This document shows positions 15,248 through 24,188 of a stretch of 64,000 nucleotides of DNA, one piece after another. Source of the DNA: Lepidurus packardi (lineage: Eukaryota > Arthropoda > Branchiopoda > Notostraca > Triopsidae); NCBI GenBank assembly GCA_023053545.1, contig JAKZAN010000062.1, positions 124,001-188,000 of the forward strand, read 5' to 3'. A model generated the notes under the pieces. That model did no database searches. It was not told the origin of the DNA and saw only the letters and a list, made by a program, of their open reading frames with translations. Position 1 is the stretch's first letter, and the number at the start of each line of letters is the position of its first letter. The translations under genes were made by a program, and so were the position numbers.

Positions 15248-15781
15248 TTAATTTGCTAATTCTCTTTTTAACTGCTGCAACCTGTTGGTTACCGATGCAT
15301 TGTATTGCTGGTCGCCAATTCTCAGAATAAAACCACCAATAATTGATGGGTCTACGATGTTTTCAATTACAACCTTGCTGCTTGAAAATGTGCCAATTTT
15401 TGCAATAACTTTCGCTTCTAGTTCGGCATCCATCGGAATGGCTGTTGTTACTTTCGCGATCTGCTCATTGTTAGCCTTGCTAAAAAGTGCGTTGTATTCA
15501 TGCGCCACATCAGCCAAGATTTCGAAACGTTTGTTTTCAGAAAGTAATCTGAATAAACTTTTAGTCACCGCACCTGTTTGTGTGAACACTTCCAAAAGCG
15601 CATCATTTTTCACTGCTGCACTGATGGTTGGACTTTGCATAAAATTCGCAAGTTCAGCGTTGCCATCAACAGTATTTGCAATCAAAGTCATATCACTATT
15701 CACTTCAACCGCAACCCCTTTTTGGTTTGCCATTTCAAGGATCGCTTTCGCGTAACGAATTGCTGCTCTTGTTCCTGCCAT
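15248..15781 (-). CDS. atpH: ATP synthase delta subunit
   Basis: 177 aa, the OSCP/delta family. The N-terminal six-helix part starts RAAIRYAKAILEMANQKG. The C-terminal signature VENIVDPSIIGGFILRIGDQQYNASV is typical. It links the stator stalk to F1. One base separates its start from the end of atpF, indicating tight coupling. Confidence 0.95.
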   Translation of the reverse strand: MAGTRAAIRYAKAILEMANQKGVAVEVNSDMTLIANTVDGNAELANFMQSPTISAAVKNDALLEVFTQTGAVTKSLFRLLSENKRFEILADVAHEYNALFSKANNEQIAKVTTAIPMDAELEAKVIAKIGTFSSSKVVIENIVDPSIIGGFILRIGDQQYNASVTNRLQQLKRELAN

Positions 15782-15782
15782 T

Positions 15783-16283
15783 TTAGTTTAATTTAGCGTC
15801 ACCTAACATTTTCTCCACCAATTTCATTTGTGAATCTTTGTTAGACAATTCATCTTTCAATAGTCTTTCTGCAATTTCCAATGACAATGAAGAAACCTGA
15901 GCTTTCAAATCAGCCATAGCTGCATTTTTCTCGCCTTCGATTGCTGCTTTTGCTTGCTCGATCATTTTTAGACCTTGCGCTTCAGCTTCATTTTTAGAAT
16001 CTGCAATAATTTTTTCTTTCATTTCACGCGCTTCTTTCAAAAGTGCGTCACGTTCCATGCGCGCTTCTTGAAGAATTCGTTGATTGTCTGCTTGAAGATT
16101 TTGCATTTCATTTCTAGCGTTTTCAGCTGAAAGTAATGCGTTCTTAATACCTTCTTCTCTTTCGTTTACAGCATCAAGGATTGGTTTCCAAGCAAATTTC
16201 TTCAGCAATAGGATTAGACAAACAAAGATTACTGTTTGTAAAATAAACAAGCCTAATGAAAAATCTCCTAATAATTGTTCCAT
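15783..16283 (-). CDS. atpF: ATP synthase b subunit
   Basis: 166 aa from ATG 16283 (MEQLLGDFSLGLF); an upstream in-frame extension of 18 residues is rejected because it is basic, not conserved and falls in the atpE-atpF spacer. One membrane helix (about 9-27, LFILQTVIFVCLILLLKKFAW) precedes a long charged coiled coil with many Glu/Lys/Ala heptads. Stator stalk subunit anchored in the inner membrane. Confidence 0.95.
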   Translation of the reverse strand: MEQLLGDFSLGLFILQTVIFVCLILLLKKFAWKPILDAVNEREEGIKNALLSAENARNEMQNLQADNQRILQEARMERDALLKEAREMKEKIIADSKNEAEAQGLKMIEQAKAAIEGEKNAAMADLKAQVSSLSLEIAERLLKDELSNKDSQMKLVEKMLGDAKLN

Positions 16284-16367
16284 GTGTTGGTATATTTTTT
16301 TTAATCGAAAATTTAATTTAAAAAGCAGTCGTTGCAACCAACCGTTGCAACAACTGTTCTTTTACTA

Positions 16368-16562
16368 TTATTTCCCTACGAAGAACGCAGCGAAACCAAT
16401 ACCTTCAATAAGCGCAGCTGCAATTAGCATCGCTGTTTGAATTTTTCCAGAAGCTTCTGGTTGACGAGCAATAGCGTCCATTGCTGAACCACCGATTTTT
16501 CCGATACCTAAACCAGCACCGATAACAATCAAACCAGCTCCTACTAAATTTGGAATAGTCAT
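16368..16562 (-). CDS. atpE: ATP synthase c subunit
   Basis: 64 aa, two transmembrane helices joined by the polar loop ARQPEA. Helix 1 is Gly-rich (GAGLIVIGAGLGIGKIGG) and helix 2 carries the ion-binding Glu53 in AALIEGIG. The residues around Glu53 do not look like a sodium-type site, so a proton ring is expected. The C-terminus is slightly short, typical of Bacteroidota c subunits. Confidence 0.97.
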   Translation of the reverse strand: MTIPNLVGAGLIVIGAGLGIGKIGGSAMDAIARQPEASGKIQTAMLIAAALIEGIGFAAFFVGK

Positions 16563-16591
16563 AATATATATATTAAATTAAACATTTGTTT

Positions 16592-17713
16592 CTAGTGCGC
16601 TTCCTCGTGGTGGTGCTCTTCTTTTGCAGCCCCAAAATACAATGCTGTTAGCATCGTAAATATGTACGCCTGAAGTGCAGCAACCAAGATTTCCAAAATC
16701 GACAATGCAAAAGCAAGTACGAAAGATAAACTACTTCCAACCATATTGTTAAAAGTAAACATCATTGCAATGATACTCATTAAAACAACGTGACCTGCCA
16801 ACATGTTTGCATATAAACGAACTGTCAATGAAAACGGCTTAATTAGTGTTCCTAATAATTCGATTGGTGCCAATATAATTTTCATTGGAACTGGCACGCC
16901 TGGCATCCAAAAAATGTGACCCCAGTAGTTTTTATTTGCTGTTAACGTGGTCACAACATATGTGATGATTGCCAAAGCAGCAGTAATTGCAATATTATTT
17001 GTAACGTTAACCCCTAGCGGCGTTAGTCCGAACATGTTTAGAAACCATATAAAGAAAAACACAGTTAGCAAATGGCTCATGTATTTTTTATAATGTTTTT
17101 CGCCAATGTTTGGAATTGCGATATCGTCTCTAATAAACAATATTAATGGCTCGAAGAAACGGCCTGCTCCTGAAGCAATTCCGCCATTTTTCTTGTATGA
17201 TCTTGCCAAACTTCCAAATAGCCACAGCATCAGAATCGCTGTAAGCAAAACCATGAAAACGTTTTTGGTGATCGAAAGATCTAGAGGCTTAACATTTGTT
17301 GGATGGTGCGCAGCATCAAGCGTTACACTGCCTTCTGCGTCAGTTCTGTATATTTTTTCGTGGTGTAGTGTGTAATATTTTCCATTGCTTTCAACTGGTT
17401 CGCCATGGTGAAACGCAGAAGACATGAAAACATGAAAACCTTCGTCGAACAAAATAACTGGTAATGGAAAGCCAACGTGTTTCTCGTGTCCCGAAGATTT
17501 TCCGTACGAGAATAGGTGAAATTCGTGTGAGTCTAATAAGTGGTGCTGAATAAATTCGGCTCGTTCCTCTTCGCCAGAAAGCGCAGGTTCTTTGTGTGCA
17601 GTTTCCGTAGCAACATGAGTAGAATCAGCAGCAGGATTTGCGACCGTTAGCAATGGCAAAAGTGCGATTGCGACTGCGGCTAAAAAATGGAGTGGTTTTT
17701 TTGAAATCACCAT
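16592..17713 (-). CDS. atpB: ATP synthase a subunit with long N-terminal extension
   Basis: 373 aa, longer than the usual 230-270. The extra N-terminal part has a signal-like segment (FLAAVAIALLPLLTVANPA) and about 120 residues with many His (HHLLDSHEFH), a feature of Bacteroidota a subunits. The membrane domain holds the essential Arg in SLTVRLYANMLAGHV. With the c ring it forms the proton channel. First of the classical atp genes; a -7 element lies 42 nt upstream, though read-through from the SprE-bactofilin-AtpZ genes is also possible. Confidence 0.96.
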   Translation of the reverse strand: MVISKKPLHFLAAVAIALLPLLTVANPAADSTHVATETAHKEPALSGEEERAEFIQHHLLDSHEFHLFSYGKSSGHEKHVGFPLPVILFDEGFHVFMSSAFHHGEPVESNGKYYTLHHEKIYRTDAEGSVTLDAAHHPTNVKPLDLSITKNVFMVLLTAILMLWLFGSLARSYKKNGGIASGAGRFFEPLILFIRDDIAIPNIGEKHYKKYMSHLLTVFFFIWFLNMFGLTPLGVNVTNNIAITAALAIITYVVTTLTANKNYWGHIFWMPGVPVPMKIILAPIELLGTLIKPFSLTVRLYANMLAGHVVLMSIIAMMFTFNNMVGSSLSFVLAFALSILEILVAALQAYIFTMLTALYFGAAKEEHHHEEAH

Positions 17714-17754
17714 ATCTTTTTAAACTTAAATTGAAAGGTTTCTGAAATTTGGTG

Positions 17755-17762
17755 CAAAGGTA
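17755..17762 (-). promoter_or_regulatory. -7 element upstream of atpB
   Basis: Minus-strand TACCTTTG fits TAnnTTTG, 42 nt before the atpB ATG. A TTG occurs about 24 nt further upstream, slightly long spacing. Candidate promoter of atpBEFHAG. Confidence 0.5.
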
Positions 17763-17831
17763 CATTTTATATTAATATTTTCAGGGCAATAATTATTTTT
17801 TTTCTGCTGATTGTTTAGGCTATTGGTCGAA

Positions 17832-18221
17832 TTATTGTTTATTGTTTAAAATGCGGATGGTTACAACCGTTTCGATTGCTAAAAATAGAACGAATAAACT
17901 AAAAAAAGTGATTTTTTCATGGTTTGACTCTGAATCGGCTACATTCAAAATCGGATGAAGCAACGCATAAGAGGCGACCATCTTAATGCAAGTTAAAAGC
18001 ATGAAAAGCATGCCCACGTTGTCGAAACTTCTCTGGCTTACTTTTACTAAAAAACCTACAATTAGCATGGCGGAAATTGTAAAAAACAGGTATAGTACTT
18101 CCAAAGCATAAAAAGCATCTGGCGTTCGTATTTCTGGAATCGCGATTAATAAAAGTTGGTGGATGGCAAATAACAGTACTGCACTTATAAAAGTGTACAA
18201 GATCGGGCGGTATGCTTTCAT
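17832..18221 (-). CDS. Small four-helix membrane protein of the atp locus
   Basis: 129 aa with four predicted membrane helices (about 7-27, 40-62, 70-92 and 103-123). It lies between AtpZ and AtpB on the same strand and starts within one base of the AtpZ stop. Bacteroidota genomes usually have a protein of this size here (I recall the label DUF6168 but cannot check it). Position matches AtpI, which helps c-ring assembly or ion uptake in other bacteria; that role is only inferred from position. Confidence 0.7.
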   Translation of the reverse strand: MKAYRPILYTFISAVLLFAIHQLLLIAIPEIRTPDAFYALEVLYLFFTISAMLIVGFLVKVSQRSFDNVGMLFMLLTCIKMVASYALLHPILNVADSESNHEKITFFSLFVLFLAIETVVTIRILNNKQ

Positions 18222-18460
18222 TATTGATTGTCCGATTTATTGATGGTAGTTACTTGCCTGATTACGTTGTATAATGCAATTGCGACCCCAACCATTGCTA
18301 AGGTTTGGCTGTAATATATTGCGGTACTTGGGTGGTTTTCATCCAACCACGAACCGAGCCATGCAAATCCAAAAATGATCATACCCATTTGAATTGGAAT
18401 GCCAATTAATGCCAGCCACTTATTGCGCTGCTGTTTCTTGGAATTGTTGGGGTTGTTCAT
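18221..18460 (-). CDS. AtpZ/AtpI-family protein
   Basis: 79 aa with two membrane helices (WLALIGIPIQMGMIIFGFAWLG and YYSQTLAMVGVAIALYNVI). The IQMG and GxWLD pattern fits the AtpZ/AtpI family encoded at the head of atp operons. Family members are thought to aid Mg2+/Ca2+ supply or c-ring assembly. Its start lies inside the 3' end of the bactofilin gene (41-nt overlap in another frame). Confidence 0.85.
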   Translation of the reverse strand: MNNPNNSKKQQRNKWLALIGIPIQMGMIIFGFAWLGSWLDENHPSTAIYYSQTLAMVGVAIALYNVIRQVTTINKSDNQ

Positions 18461-18833
18461 GAGGCAATAATTGATTAACGATTGGTTTCATTGCACAAGT
18501 AGCGATAAATTCGGCGCCTGGTTCAACTGATAGCTTTCCGGTTATAACCGCACCCTTGATTGTGGCTTTAGAGCGCACATTAAGAAGTTCAGAGACTTGA
18601 ATATTTCCTTCAAAGCTGCCTTCAATATCCGCGTTTTTACAGATTATATCGCCCTTGACACTTCCAGCCGGACCGATTACGATTTTTCCATCGGTTTTAA
18701 AGTTCCCAAACAGATGCCCGTCCAGGCGGAAATCTGCTTTCGAATTGATATCGCCTTTGATAGTTGTCCCTTCAACAATACGATTGGTTTTCCCCAATAA
18801 ATCTGTATACGATTTCTGTCTTTTTTCAAACAT
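18420..18833 (-). CDS. Bactofilin (polymer-forming cytoskeletal protein)
   Basis: 137 aa from ATG 18833 (MFEKRQKSYTDLLGKTNRIVEG). An open frame extends 74 codons further upstream, but that part lies in the SprE-like gene; the chosen ATG is 1 nt after that gene's stop. The core has the bactofilin right-handed beta-helix repeats: GTTIKGDINSKADFRLDGHLFGNF, VIGPAGSVKGDIICKNADIEG, VRSKATIKGAVITGKLSVEPGA. Bactofilins self-assemble without nucleotide and organise cell-shape or motility machinery. Its place directly after a gliding/T9SS lipoprotein gene is notable. Confidence 0.93.
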   Translation of the reverse strand: MFEKRQKSYTDLLGKTNRIVEGTTIKGDINSKADFRLDGHLFGNFKTDGKIVIGPAGSVKGDIICKNADIEGSFEGNIQVSELLNVRSKATIKGAVITGKLSVEPGAEFIATCAMKPIVNQLLPHEQPQQFQETAAQ

Positions 18834-18834
18834 A

Positions 18835-21675
18835 CTATATCTTTTTTGGAATTGGCGAAGTTCCTCCTGTGCGTTCATTTCCTCCAGATTTTCCACTTGG
18901 CACTTCAATGCTTTCAGGAACCACCGGTGGTCCGCCAGGTCGGCTTTTGTTTGGGAGTATTTTTCCGTTTTCATTTTCAGACGGCCTGCGATTTTCTGCT
19001 TGATTTGGCCTTGAAGCATTTGACGGCAGTTGATCTGTAACGGATATTTCAACAAATTGCGGTGCGTTAAGGTAATCAGCTATGTTTTTTTTGATTTGAA
19101 CGACTTCATAATTTTGGCTGCTGATTACAATTGCCGGATCTGGCAAGTTATAGTCTTTATATTCTCGCAATACATCTGTAATATCCTTTGCATAGTCTTG
19201 CGTTTTGCTGCCGTGCAAAACGATGAAGTTATCATTGTCAGTATAAATATCGACTGAAACTCTAAAGCGGGAGTCTTGTCGATCTGCTAGGAATTTTTTT
19301 AGTTTTGTTTGAATATTTTTCACGTTTGGCGCTTCCAGATTTGCTGCTCTAAACAAGATTTTCCAACTCGAACTTGGGCTGGAACTGAACTGCAATTTTG
19401 CCAAAGCCGGAATCTCATTGCGCAATAACGATTCTGCTTCTCGGCCTTCTGGCAAATTTGGATAGGACAATGCAATAAAATTTAGCGCCTGCTTGTAGGC
19501 TTCAACGCCTCTTAATTTGGCAATTGTTTGTGCCTTTAGTAGTTCTAATTTTGGCGCTATTTCGTCGCCAGCGTATTGCGGAATTGCGATGTCGAGTTCG
19601 CTCAATAATTTACGATAGTCACCTTTTGAAAACTGTTTGTAAAAACCGTCGTATGCACTATCTGGCGTCAGTTTTGCTAAAATTTCTGGGTCGGTGTTGC
19701 TCATAATTTGTGCGTATCTGGAATCTGGATATCCAGAAATAATGCGCGCCTTCATCTCAGCTGCTTTTGTCGGATCTATAATTTCATAGATCTTAAACAG
19801 GTTATACATCGAAGGCAAAATGAGTCGTTCTTCAGGATTAAGTGTTAGAAGCGTTTCCAATTTATTTGCGGCGAGCTTGTATTCTTTAAACTTCTCACTG
19901 TATATAGAGCCCAATTGATAATATGCAAAATTGCGTTCTTTTGCTAGGCTGTCTAAGGCTTTTTGAGAACTTGGCAATTGGTTTAAATAATAATTGATTT
20001 GGTAGCGCTTTTCGAGTGTTTCGTTTTCTGATAAATCAGCCACATCGTTGCTGTTACCGTCGGCATCCTTTCCGTCAATTTTTGTTGCGGTCGCACTGCG
20101 CCAGTTATTTACTAACGGTCGATTGCCCCAGATTTTTCTAAATTCCGTTTTACCGTAAGCAACCGTAGTTGGATTATAGAAATAGAAAGTGCTGTTTCCT
20201 GCACTTTTTACTTGGCTTACTTGGCTTTGTTGCGCGGGATTAGTAGGGTTTTTTTGGGTAGATTGATTTGCGTTGCCAATTGCGCCTATGTCGTCACCGG
20301 CTTGTCCGCGGCCTGCTCCTGCCGCCACTTCGTTCCTTGCGATTGCTGCCTCATCTCGCAATTTCTTGACGGCGTCATCTTTTTTCAGTTCTTCAATTTT
20401 TTGAGCATAGTAAATTGCTCTCTGGTCGGGGGACATTGCAACTGCCCTTAATATTGAATCGTTTGCGCGGGCAATACTTTCATATTTGATTACGTCGACC
20501 AGATTTGCGCGCTTTTTGCTAATGGCAATAAATTCGCGGGAGCGGCTTTTAAGGTTAACTAAAGTAGAATCGTAATATTTGCCTGCAGCCAAATATTTAG
20601 CTTGGTAAAAATAGATATCGGCAATATTGCGGTAATTTGAAGCGGTGAGATATTGATCGTTTTCGTTTCTGTTTTTTAGCGAAATATTGTAGTATTTAAT
20701 GGCTTGCTTGTCATTTTTTCGGTTGTCATGAAAAAGCGCGATTTGGTGATTGAGGAGACCAAGAAAAGGCCGATTTTCTCGATCCTTTAGCATTTTGTCA
20801 TATTTCTTGAAAAAAGCCACAGTATCGCCTGAGGCAAAATTGAACTGAAGTGCTTGGCGTGCATGTGCTTGCATCACGTACTGTCGCGGCGCTTTTCGCT
20901 TCATTTTGATCACCTCTTGATAAGCCGCAAAAGCGCTGTCTTTATAGCCAAACTCATCATACAATTGGCCTAAGATGAAGCGGTAACGCGCTTTTTCTTC
21001 ATTCTTTTTTGTGAAGTGCGTGGCCAATTTTAATTTTGCAACGGCGCTGTCTTTTTGATTTAGGTTTAAAAATGCCTCAGCTAAAATTGCATTGGCATCC
21101 GCAAAAGTTTGATTTCGGAATTTGATGTCATGCAGTAATTTTCGCAAATTATTGACTGCCAACTGGTCATTTTCCAGTCGGATATTGGTTTTCTCGCGCC
21201 ATACTTTTGCTTCATAAATCTTGTCGCTCGATGGGTATTTATATAAAATGTAATTGAACGCCTCCAATGCGGGCACAAAGCGGTTGTCATAATAACGTGC
21301 TTTGCCGAGCATTAAATGCGCTTCATCCATTTGCGGATTTTTTTCGGAGCCACTAATGTTCATGGCGTGTTTTTGAATGGCCTTGATGGCTTTTGCTTCG
21401 GCACGTTCAAAATTAGCATTTAGGACTGGCGGGAGGTTTTCGTCGGGCATTATTTGCATGCGTTCGATTGGCAATCGCTCCCAGAAATTGTCGTTGCTGA
21501 TTTTTAGTTCTGTTATTCCTGCTTCTAACGCAATTCCGCCGTTATATAAAATGTTATATTCTGTGCTTACGGCATGGGAATTTCTAGAAATAAAGTTGTT
21601 TCTTTTTGTGGAACAGGCGATTATGACTGTCAAGAGTCCAATGTAGTAAATATAGCTGAGTAGTCTGGTTTTCAA
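18835..21675 (-). CDS. sprE: T9SS/gliding TPR lipoprotein, SprE/PorW-like
   Basis: 946 aa. Signal plus lipobox (LLTVIIACS, Cys21) predicts a lipoprotein. TPR-like helices fill residues about 60-400 (MDEAHLMLGKARYYDNRFVP, YRFILGQLYDEFGYKDSAF, AIKYYNISLKNRNENDQ). A Gln/Asn/Pro-rich linker spans about 440-480, then FYFYNPTTVAYGKTEFRKIWGNRPLVNNWR, a segment characteristic of SprE/PorW proteins. More TPRs follow (about 580-760), and the last 60 residues are Pro/Ser/Gly-rich. SprE is needed for gliding and type IX secretion in F. johnsoniae. First gene of the run leading into bactofilin and the atp genes. Confidence 0.85.
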   Translation of the reverse strand: MKTRLLSYIYYIGLLTVIIACSTKRNNFISRNSHAVSTEYNILYNGGIALEAGITELKISNDNFWERLPIERMQIMPDENLPPVLNANFERAEAKAIKAIQKHAMNISGSEKNPQMDEAHLMLGKARYYDNRFVPALEAFNYILYKYPSSDKIYEAKVWREKTNIRLENDQLAVNNLRKLLHDIKFRNQTFADANAILAEAFLNLNQKDSAVAKLKLATHFTKKNEEKARYRFILGQLYDEFGYKDSAFAAYQEVIKMKRKAPRQYVMQAHARQALQFNFASGDTVAFFKKYDKMLKDRENRPFLGLLNHQIALFHDNRKNDKQAIKYYNISLKNRNENDQYLTASNYRNIADIYFYQAKYLAAGKYYDSTLVNLKSRSREFIAISKKRANLVDVIKYESIARANDSILRAVAMSPDQRAIYYAQKIEELKKDDAVKKLRDEAAIARNEVAAGAGRGQAGDDIGAIGNANQSTQKNPTNPAQQSQVSQVKSAGNSTFYFYNPTTVAYGKTEFRKIWGNRPLVNNWRSATATKIDGKDADGNSNDVADLSENETLEKRYQINYYLNQLPSSQKALDSLAKERNFAYYQLGSIYSEKFKEYKLAANKLETLLTLNPEERLILPSMYNLFKIYEIIDPTKAAEMKARIISGYPDSRYAQIMSNTDPEILAKLTPDSAYDGFYKQFSKGDYRKLLSELDIAIPQYAGDEIAPKLELLKAQTIAKLRGVEAYKQALNFIALSYPNLPEGREAESLLRNEIPALAKLQFSSSPSSSWKILFRAANLEAPNVKNIQTKLKKFLADRQDSRFRVSVDIYTDNDNFIVLHGSKTQDYAKDITDVLREYKDYNLPDPAIVISSQNYEVVQIKKNIADYLNAPQFVEISVTDQLPSNASRPNQAENRRPSENENGKILPNKSRPGGPPVVPESIEVPSGKSGGNERTGGTSPIPKKI

Positions 21676-21782
21676 TTCGAAACGTTTTTATGCTTTAACT
21701 TTTAAAAGAAGTTTTTAGTATACTGACTGGTAAAAATACGTTTCTTTTTGATATGGCGAAAAATAAACCATTTTTTTGCTAC

Positions 21783-21903
21783 CCATAGATTCCATTACAG
21801 GCAGATGCTGCGTGAAGGATTGCAGTGGAAAGCCCGCAGTGAGGTCACGAACGAGGACTTGAAACGGAAAGCCTGACCCGCCTTTTTTCGGGCGGGACAC
21901 GCC
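21783..21903. repeat. Dispersed repeat with GC-rich hairpin, copy C
   Basis: Contains GGATTGCAGTGGAAA (21817-21831), which matches the flank of copy A in 14 of 15 positions. It ends in a hairpin CCCGCC (21877-21882) / GGCGGG (21891-21896) with a T-rich loop. It is much more GC-rich than its surroundings and lies just after the stop of the ABC ATPase gene. No open frame. It may serve as a terminator for the minus-strand ABC genes, though no T-tract follows the stem. Confidence 0.55.
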
Positions 21904-21908
21904 CACAT

Positions 21909-22604
21909 TTATACTGCGAAAAATGCTTCCAATTCCTGTAACGTTTCCGCCGATTTGTTGATGTCTTTTACGACTTCGCCGCGGTTCAAAGCTACTATTC
22001 GGTCGCAAACTTCGACTGTGTGCACCAAATCATGGCTTGAAACGAGGATTGTTACTGCTGGATTTTCGGCTAATTCTTGGATGATTTTTTTAAGTCTGTT
22101 TACTGTTGTTGGATCCAAATTTGCAAATGGCTCGTCGAGTATAATTACTTCTGGATTGCCGATTAAAGTTGCAATAATGCCCACTTTTTTCATGTTTCCT
22201 TTGCTTAAATCGCGAAGGTATTTTTTGTTGTTTAGAATTTCTCCGTTGAAAAATTCGTTGTGCTTCGCTAAAAGTGCGTCGACATCTGCCTTATTCTGCC
22301 CGCGTAGATCGCCAATGAAATAGAAATATTCTTCGGCGGTGAGGTAGCCAATTATAAAACTTTCATCGAGAAAAGCAGACGTGAATGGTTTCCAAGCTTC
22401 GCTGGCGTTTACTTGAATATTGCTGTTGATGATTTGGCCTGTTGTGGGTTCGATCAGGTCGAGAAGCAGGCTGAAAAATGTTGTTTTTCCAGCGCCATTA
22501 TTGCCCACCAATCCGAAACTTTGTCCCTTTGGAATTTCAAGCGATTCGATGTTTAATACAGTCGTTCCGTTGTACTTTTTGGATAGATTTTCTACGTGTA
22601 TCAT
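21909..22604 (-). CDS. ABC transporter ATP-binding protein
   Basis: 231 aa from ATG 22604 (MIHVENLSKKYNGTTVL), 1 nt after the stop of the permease gene; a 32-codon upstream extension lies inside that gene and is rejected. Walker A is VGNNGAGKTT, the signature region LSKGNMKKVGII, Walker B VIILDEPFANLD and the switch His is in SSHDLVHTVE. The short signature and DUF5687 partner suggest an exporter of the ABC-2-like type. Substrate unknown. A GC-rich repeat follows. Confidence 0.93.
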   Translation of the reverse strand: MIHVENLSKKYNGTTVLNIESLEIPKGQSFGLVGNNGAGKTTFFSLLLDLIEPTTGQIINSNIQVNASEAWKPFTSAFLDESFIIGYLTAEEYFYFIGDLRGQNKADVDALLAKHNEFFNGEILNNKKYLRDLSKGNMKKVGIIATLIGNPEVIILDEPFANLDPTTVNRLKKIIQELAENPAVTILVSSHDLVHTVEVCDRIVALNRGEVVKDINKSAETLQELEAFFAV

Positions 22605-22605
22605 C

Positions 22606-24072
22606 TTAATTGTTATTTTGTTTATAGGCCTGAACCGTGGTATATTTTTGTGTTTTGTAGAGTCGTTCGATAATGGTGAACACTTTGTTTTTGAAGGCAA
22701 ACCCGGCTAAACCTGCAAGCGCGATTAAGCCAAATCCGAGATTTTCATCGCTCAGATAGCTTCCCAGAAGGTAGAGCAATATTGGCAAAACGAGTTTTGG
22801 AATGGTGAGCAGGAACGACGTGATATTGAATGATTTTTTATCGCCGAAAGCATTCGCACTCGAGGCCAAATCGACCGCCGTTTTGTTGTAGACGCCCGCC
22901 AATAGCACCAAATGTGAATTGACGCCTATATTATAGACCGCACCAACAAGAATGGCCATGTAGGTGTGCCACCCCAGAAAAAGATAGAACGATGCCAAAA
23001 CTGTCGAAATCGCAGTTGCCACCACAATAAGCCACCATTTTGAAGTGATGTAGCTGCGGTAGCTTACGTTTTGCGTCATCATGAGCGGATAATAGGCGCT
23101 GTCCCAACTTGGTACGAACTGTCCAAATGTGAACAGAAATCCGCCGGTTACGAAAATTCCAGCGAATATCATCATAAACGGGCCAACCCTCTCGGCTTGG
23201 TTTAAGAATATCAAGCCATAGAAAAGAAAGAAAAAACTGGCCAGTAACGTTGTCCTGGAGCGCTTATTTCTTTTGATTAGTTTGATGTCATTTTTTAGGA
23301 ATGTTCCGAAAGTGCCAAATTGATTCAACCATGTGAGTTGTTCCGTTTTTGCTTCGGATTGCTTGGTGGCCAATCCCGTATCCAGATGCAGGTTCTTGAA
23401 AAAGAATTTATAGGCAAAATAATAGGCCGTTGCAAACAAAACGATCGGAATTGCAAACGCCCAATATGTTGTGAATAAAGCGTTGTAGAGCGGGAACGAA
23501 AAGGTTGTAATGTCGAAATATCCGAAATAGTGCAAGCCACCAAAAATGGCGATTATGGCTAAAAATCCGTAAAAAAGGTTGTCTTTATTGTTGAGCAGAA
23601 TATTTGCAAAATTATTGAAATAGATAAGCGACTTAATGCCTGCAAACCACAGCAATACATGAATCCAGTCGTAGCCTTCTACAATCATTACGATTGCGAA
23701 CGGCACAAAAAAGAAGAAATGCAGCAGGTTGAAAAATGAAAACATGCTTTTGCCCAGCGCATAATTCACTATTGTACGCCTGCGAACTGGCGTGTTCAGC
23801 AGTGGCTTGATGTTCATGACGGGAAGTTTCTGCATGATTAACCTGAAAGCCAGATCTGCACCAAAATAATAAATTAGGAACTTATTGACCGCGCCAAGTG
23901 GTTCTATTCCAGATTCTTGCAACAAATAAAACGCCAGAACGCCCGATGCTGTGAAGACCACAGCGAAATACAAAGCAGCTAAAATCAGTAAAATAGAAAC
24001 AATTAAGTTTTTGGTAAATGCCGCTGATCGTGTGAAGGCTTTCCATTCAAGCCAAAGAAATTTTCGAATCAT
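22606..24072 (-). CDS. DUF5687-family ABC permease
   Basis: 488 aa with about 11-12 membrane helices and charged stretches (KQSEAKTEQLTWLNQFG, KLIKRNKRSRTT). The start MIRKFLWLEWKAFTRSAAF is an amphipathic interfacial helix often seen in ABC-2-type permeases. The immediately following ATPase gene makes a two-gene exporter. The DUF5687 name is from memory of flavobacterial annotations. Substrate is unknown. Confidence 0.8.
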   Translation of the reverse strand: MIRKFLWLEWKAFTRSAAFTKNLIVSILLILAALYFAVVFTASGVLAFYLLQESGIEPLGAVNKFLIYYFGADLAFRLIMQKLPVMNIKPLLNTPVRRRTIVNYALGKSMFSFFNLLHFFFFVPFAIVMIVEGYDWIHVLLWFAGIKSLIYFNNFANILLNNKDNLFYGFLAIIAIFGGLHYFGYFDITTFSFPLYNALFTTYWAFAIPIVLFATAYYFAYKFFFKNLHLDTGLATKQSEAKTEQLTWLNQFGTFGTFLKNDIKLIKRNKRSRTTLLASFFFLFYGLIFLNQAERVGPFMMIFAGIFVTGGFLFTFGQFVPSWDSAYYPLMMTQNVSYRSYITSKWWLIVVATAISTVLASFYLFLGWHTYMAILVGAVYNIGVNSHLVLLAGVYNKTAVDLASSANAFGDKKSFNITSFLLTIPKLVLPILLYLLGSYLSDENLGFGLIALAGLAGFAFKNKVFTIIERLYKTQKYTTVQAYKQNNN

Positions 24073-24166
24073 AAATTTTGTATTGGTTCGTAAATGTATA
24101 AAAACCCTACAGTATATGCGCGTACAATTGTGATTTTGCTCATTTTCGTCTTCTTTTCTTTTTGCC

Positions 24167-24174
24167 TATTTTTG
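24167..24174 (+). promoter_or_regulatory. -7 element of the ferredoxin reductase gene
   Basis: TATTTTTG fits TAnnTTTG and ends 14 nt before the ATG at 24189. It supports that ATG over the upstream TTG at 24162. Confidence 0.5.
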
Positions 24175-24188
24175 CAAAAAACATTTTC

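Noticed and set aside
18834..19055. Longer N-terminus for bactofilin
   Set aside because: It would overlap the SprE-like gene by over 200 nt; the ATG at 18833 follows that gene's stop by 1 nt.
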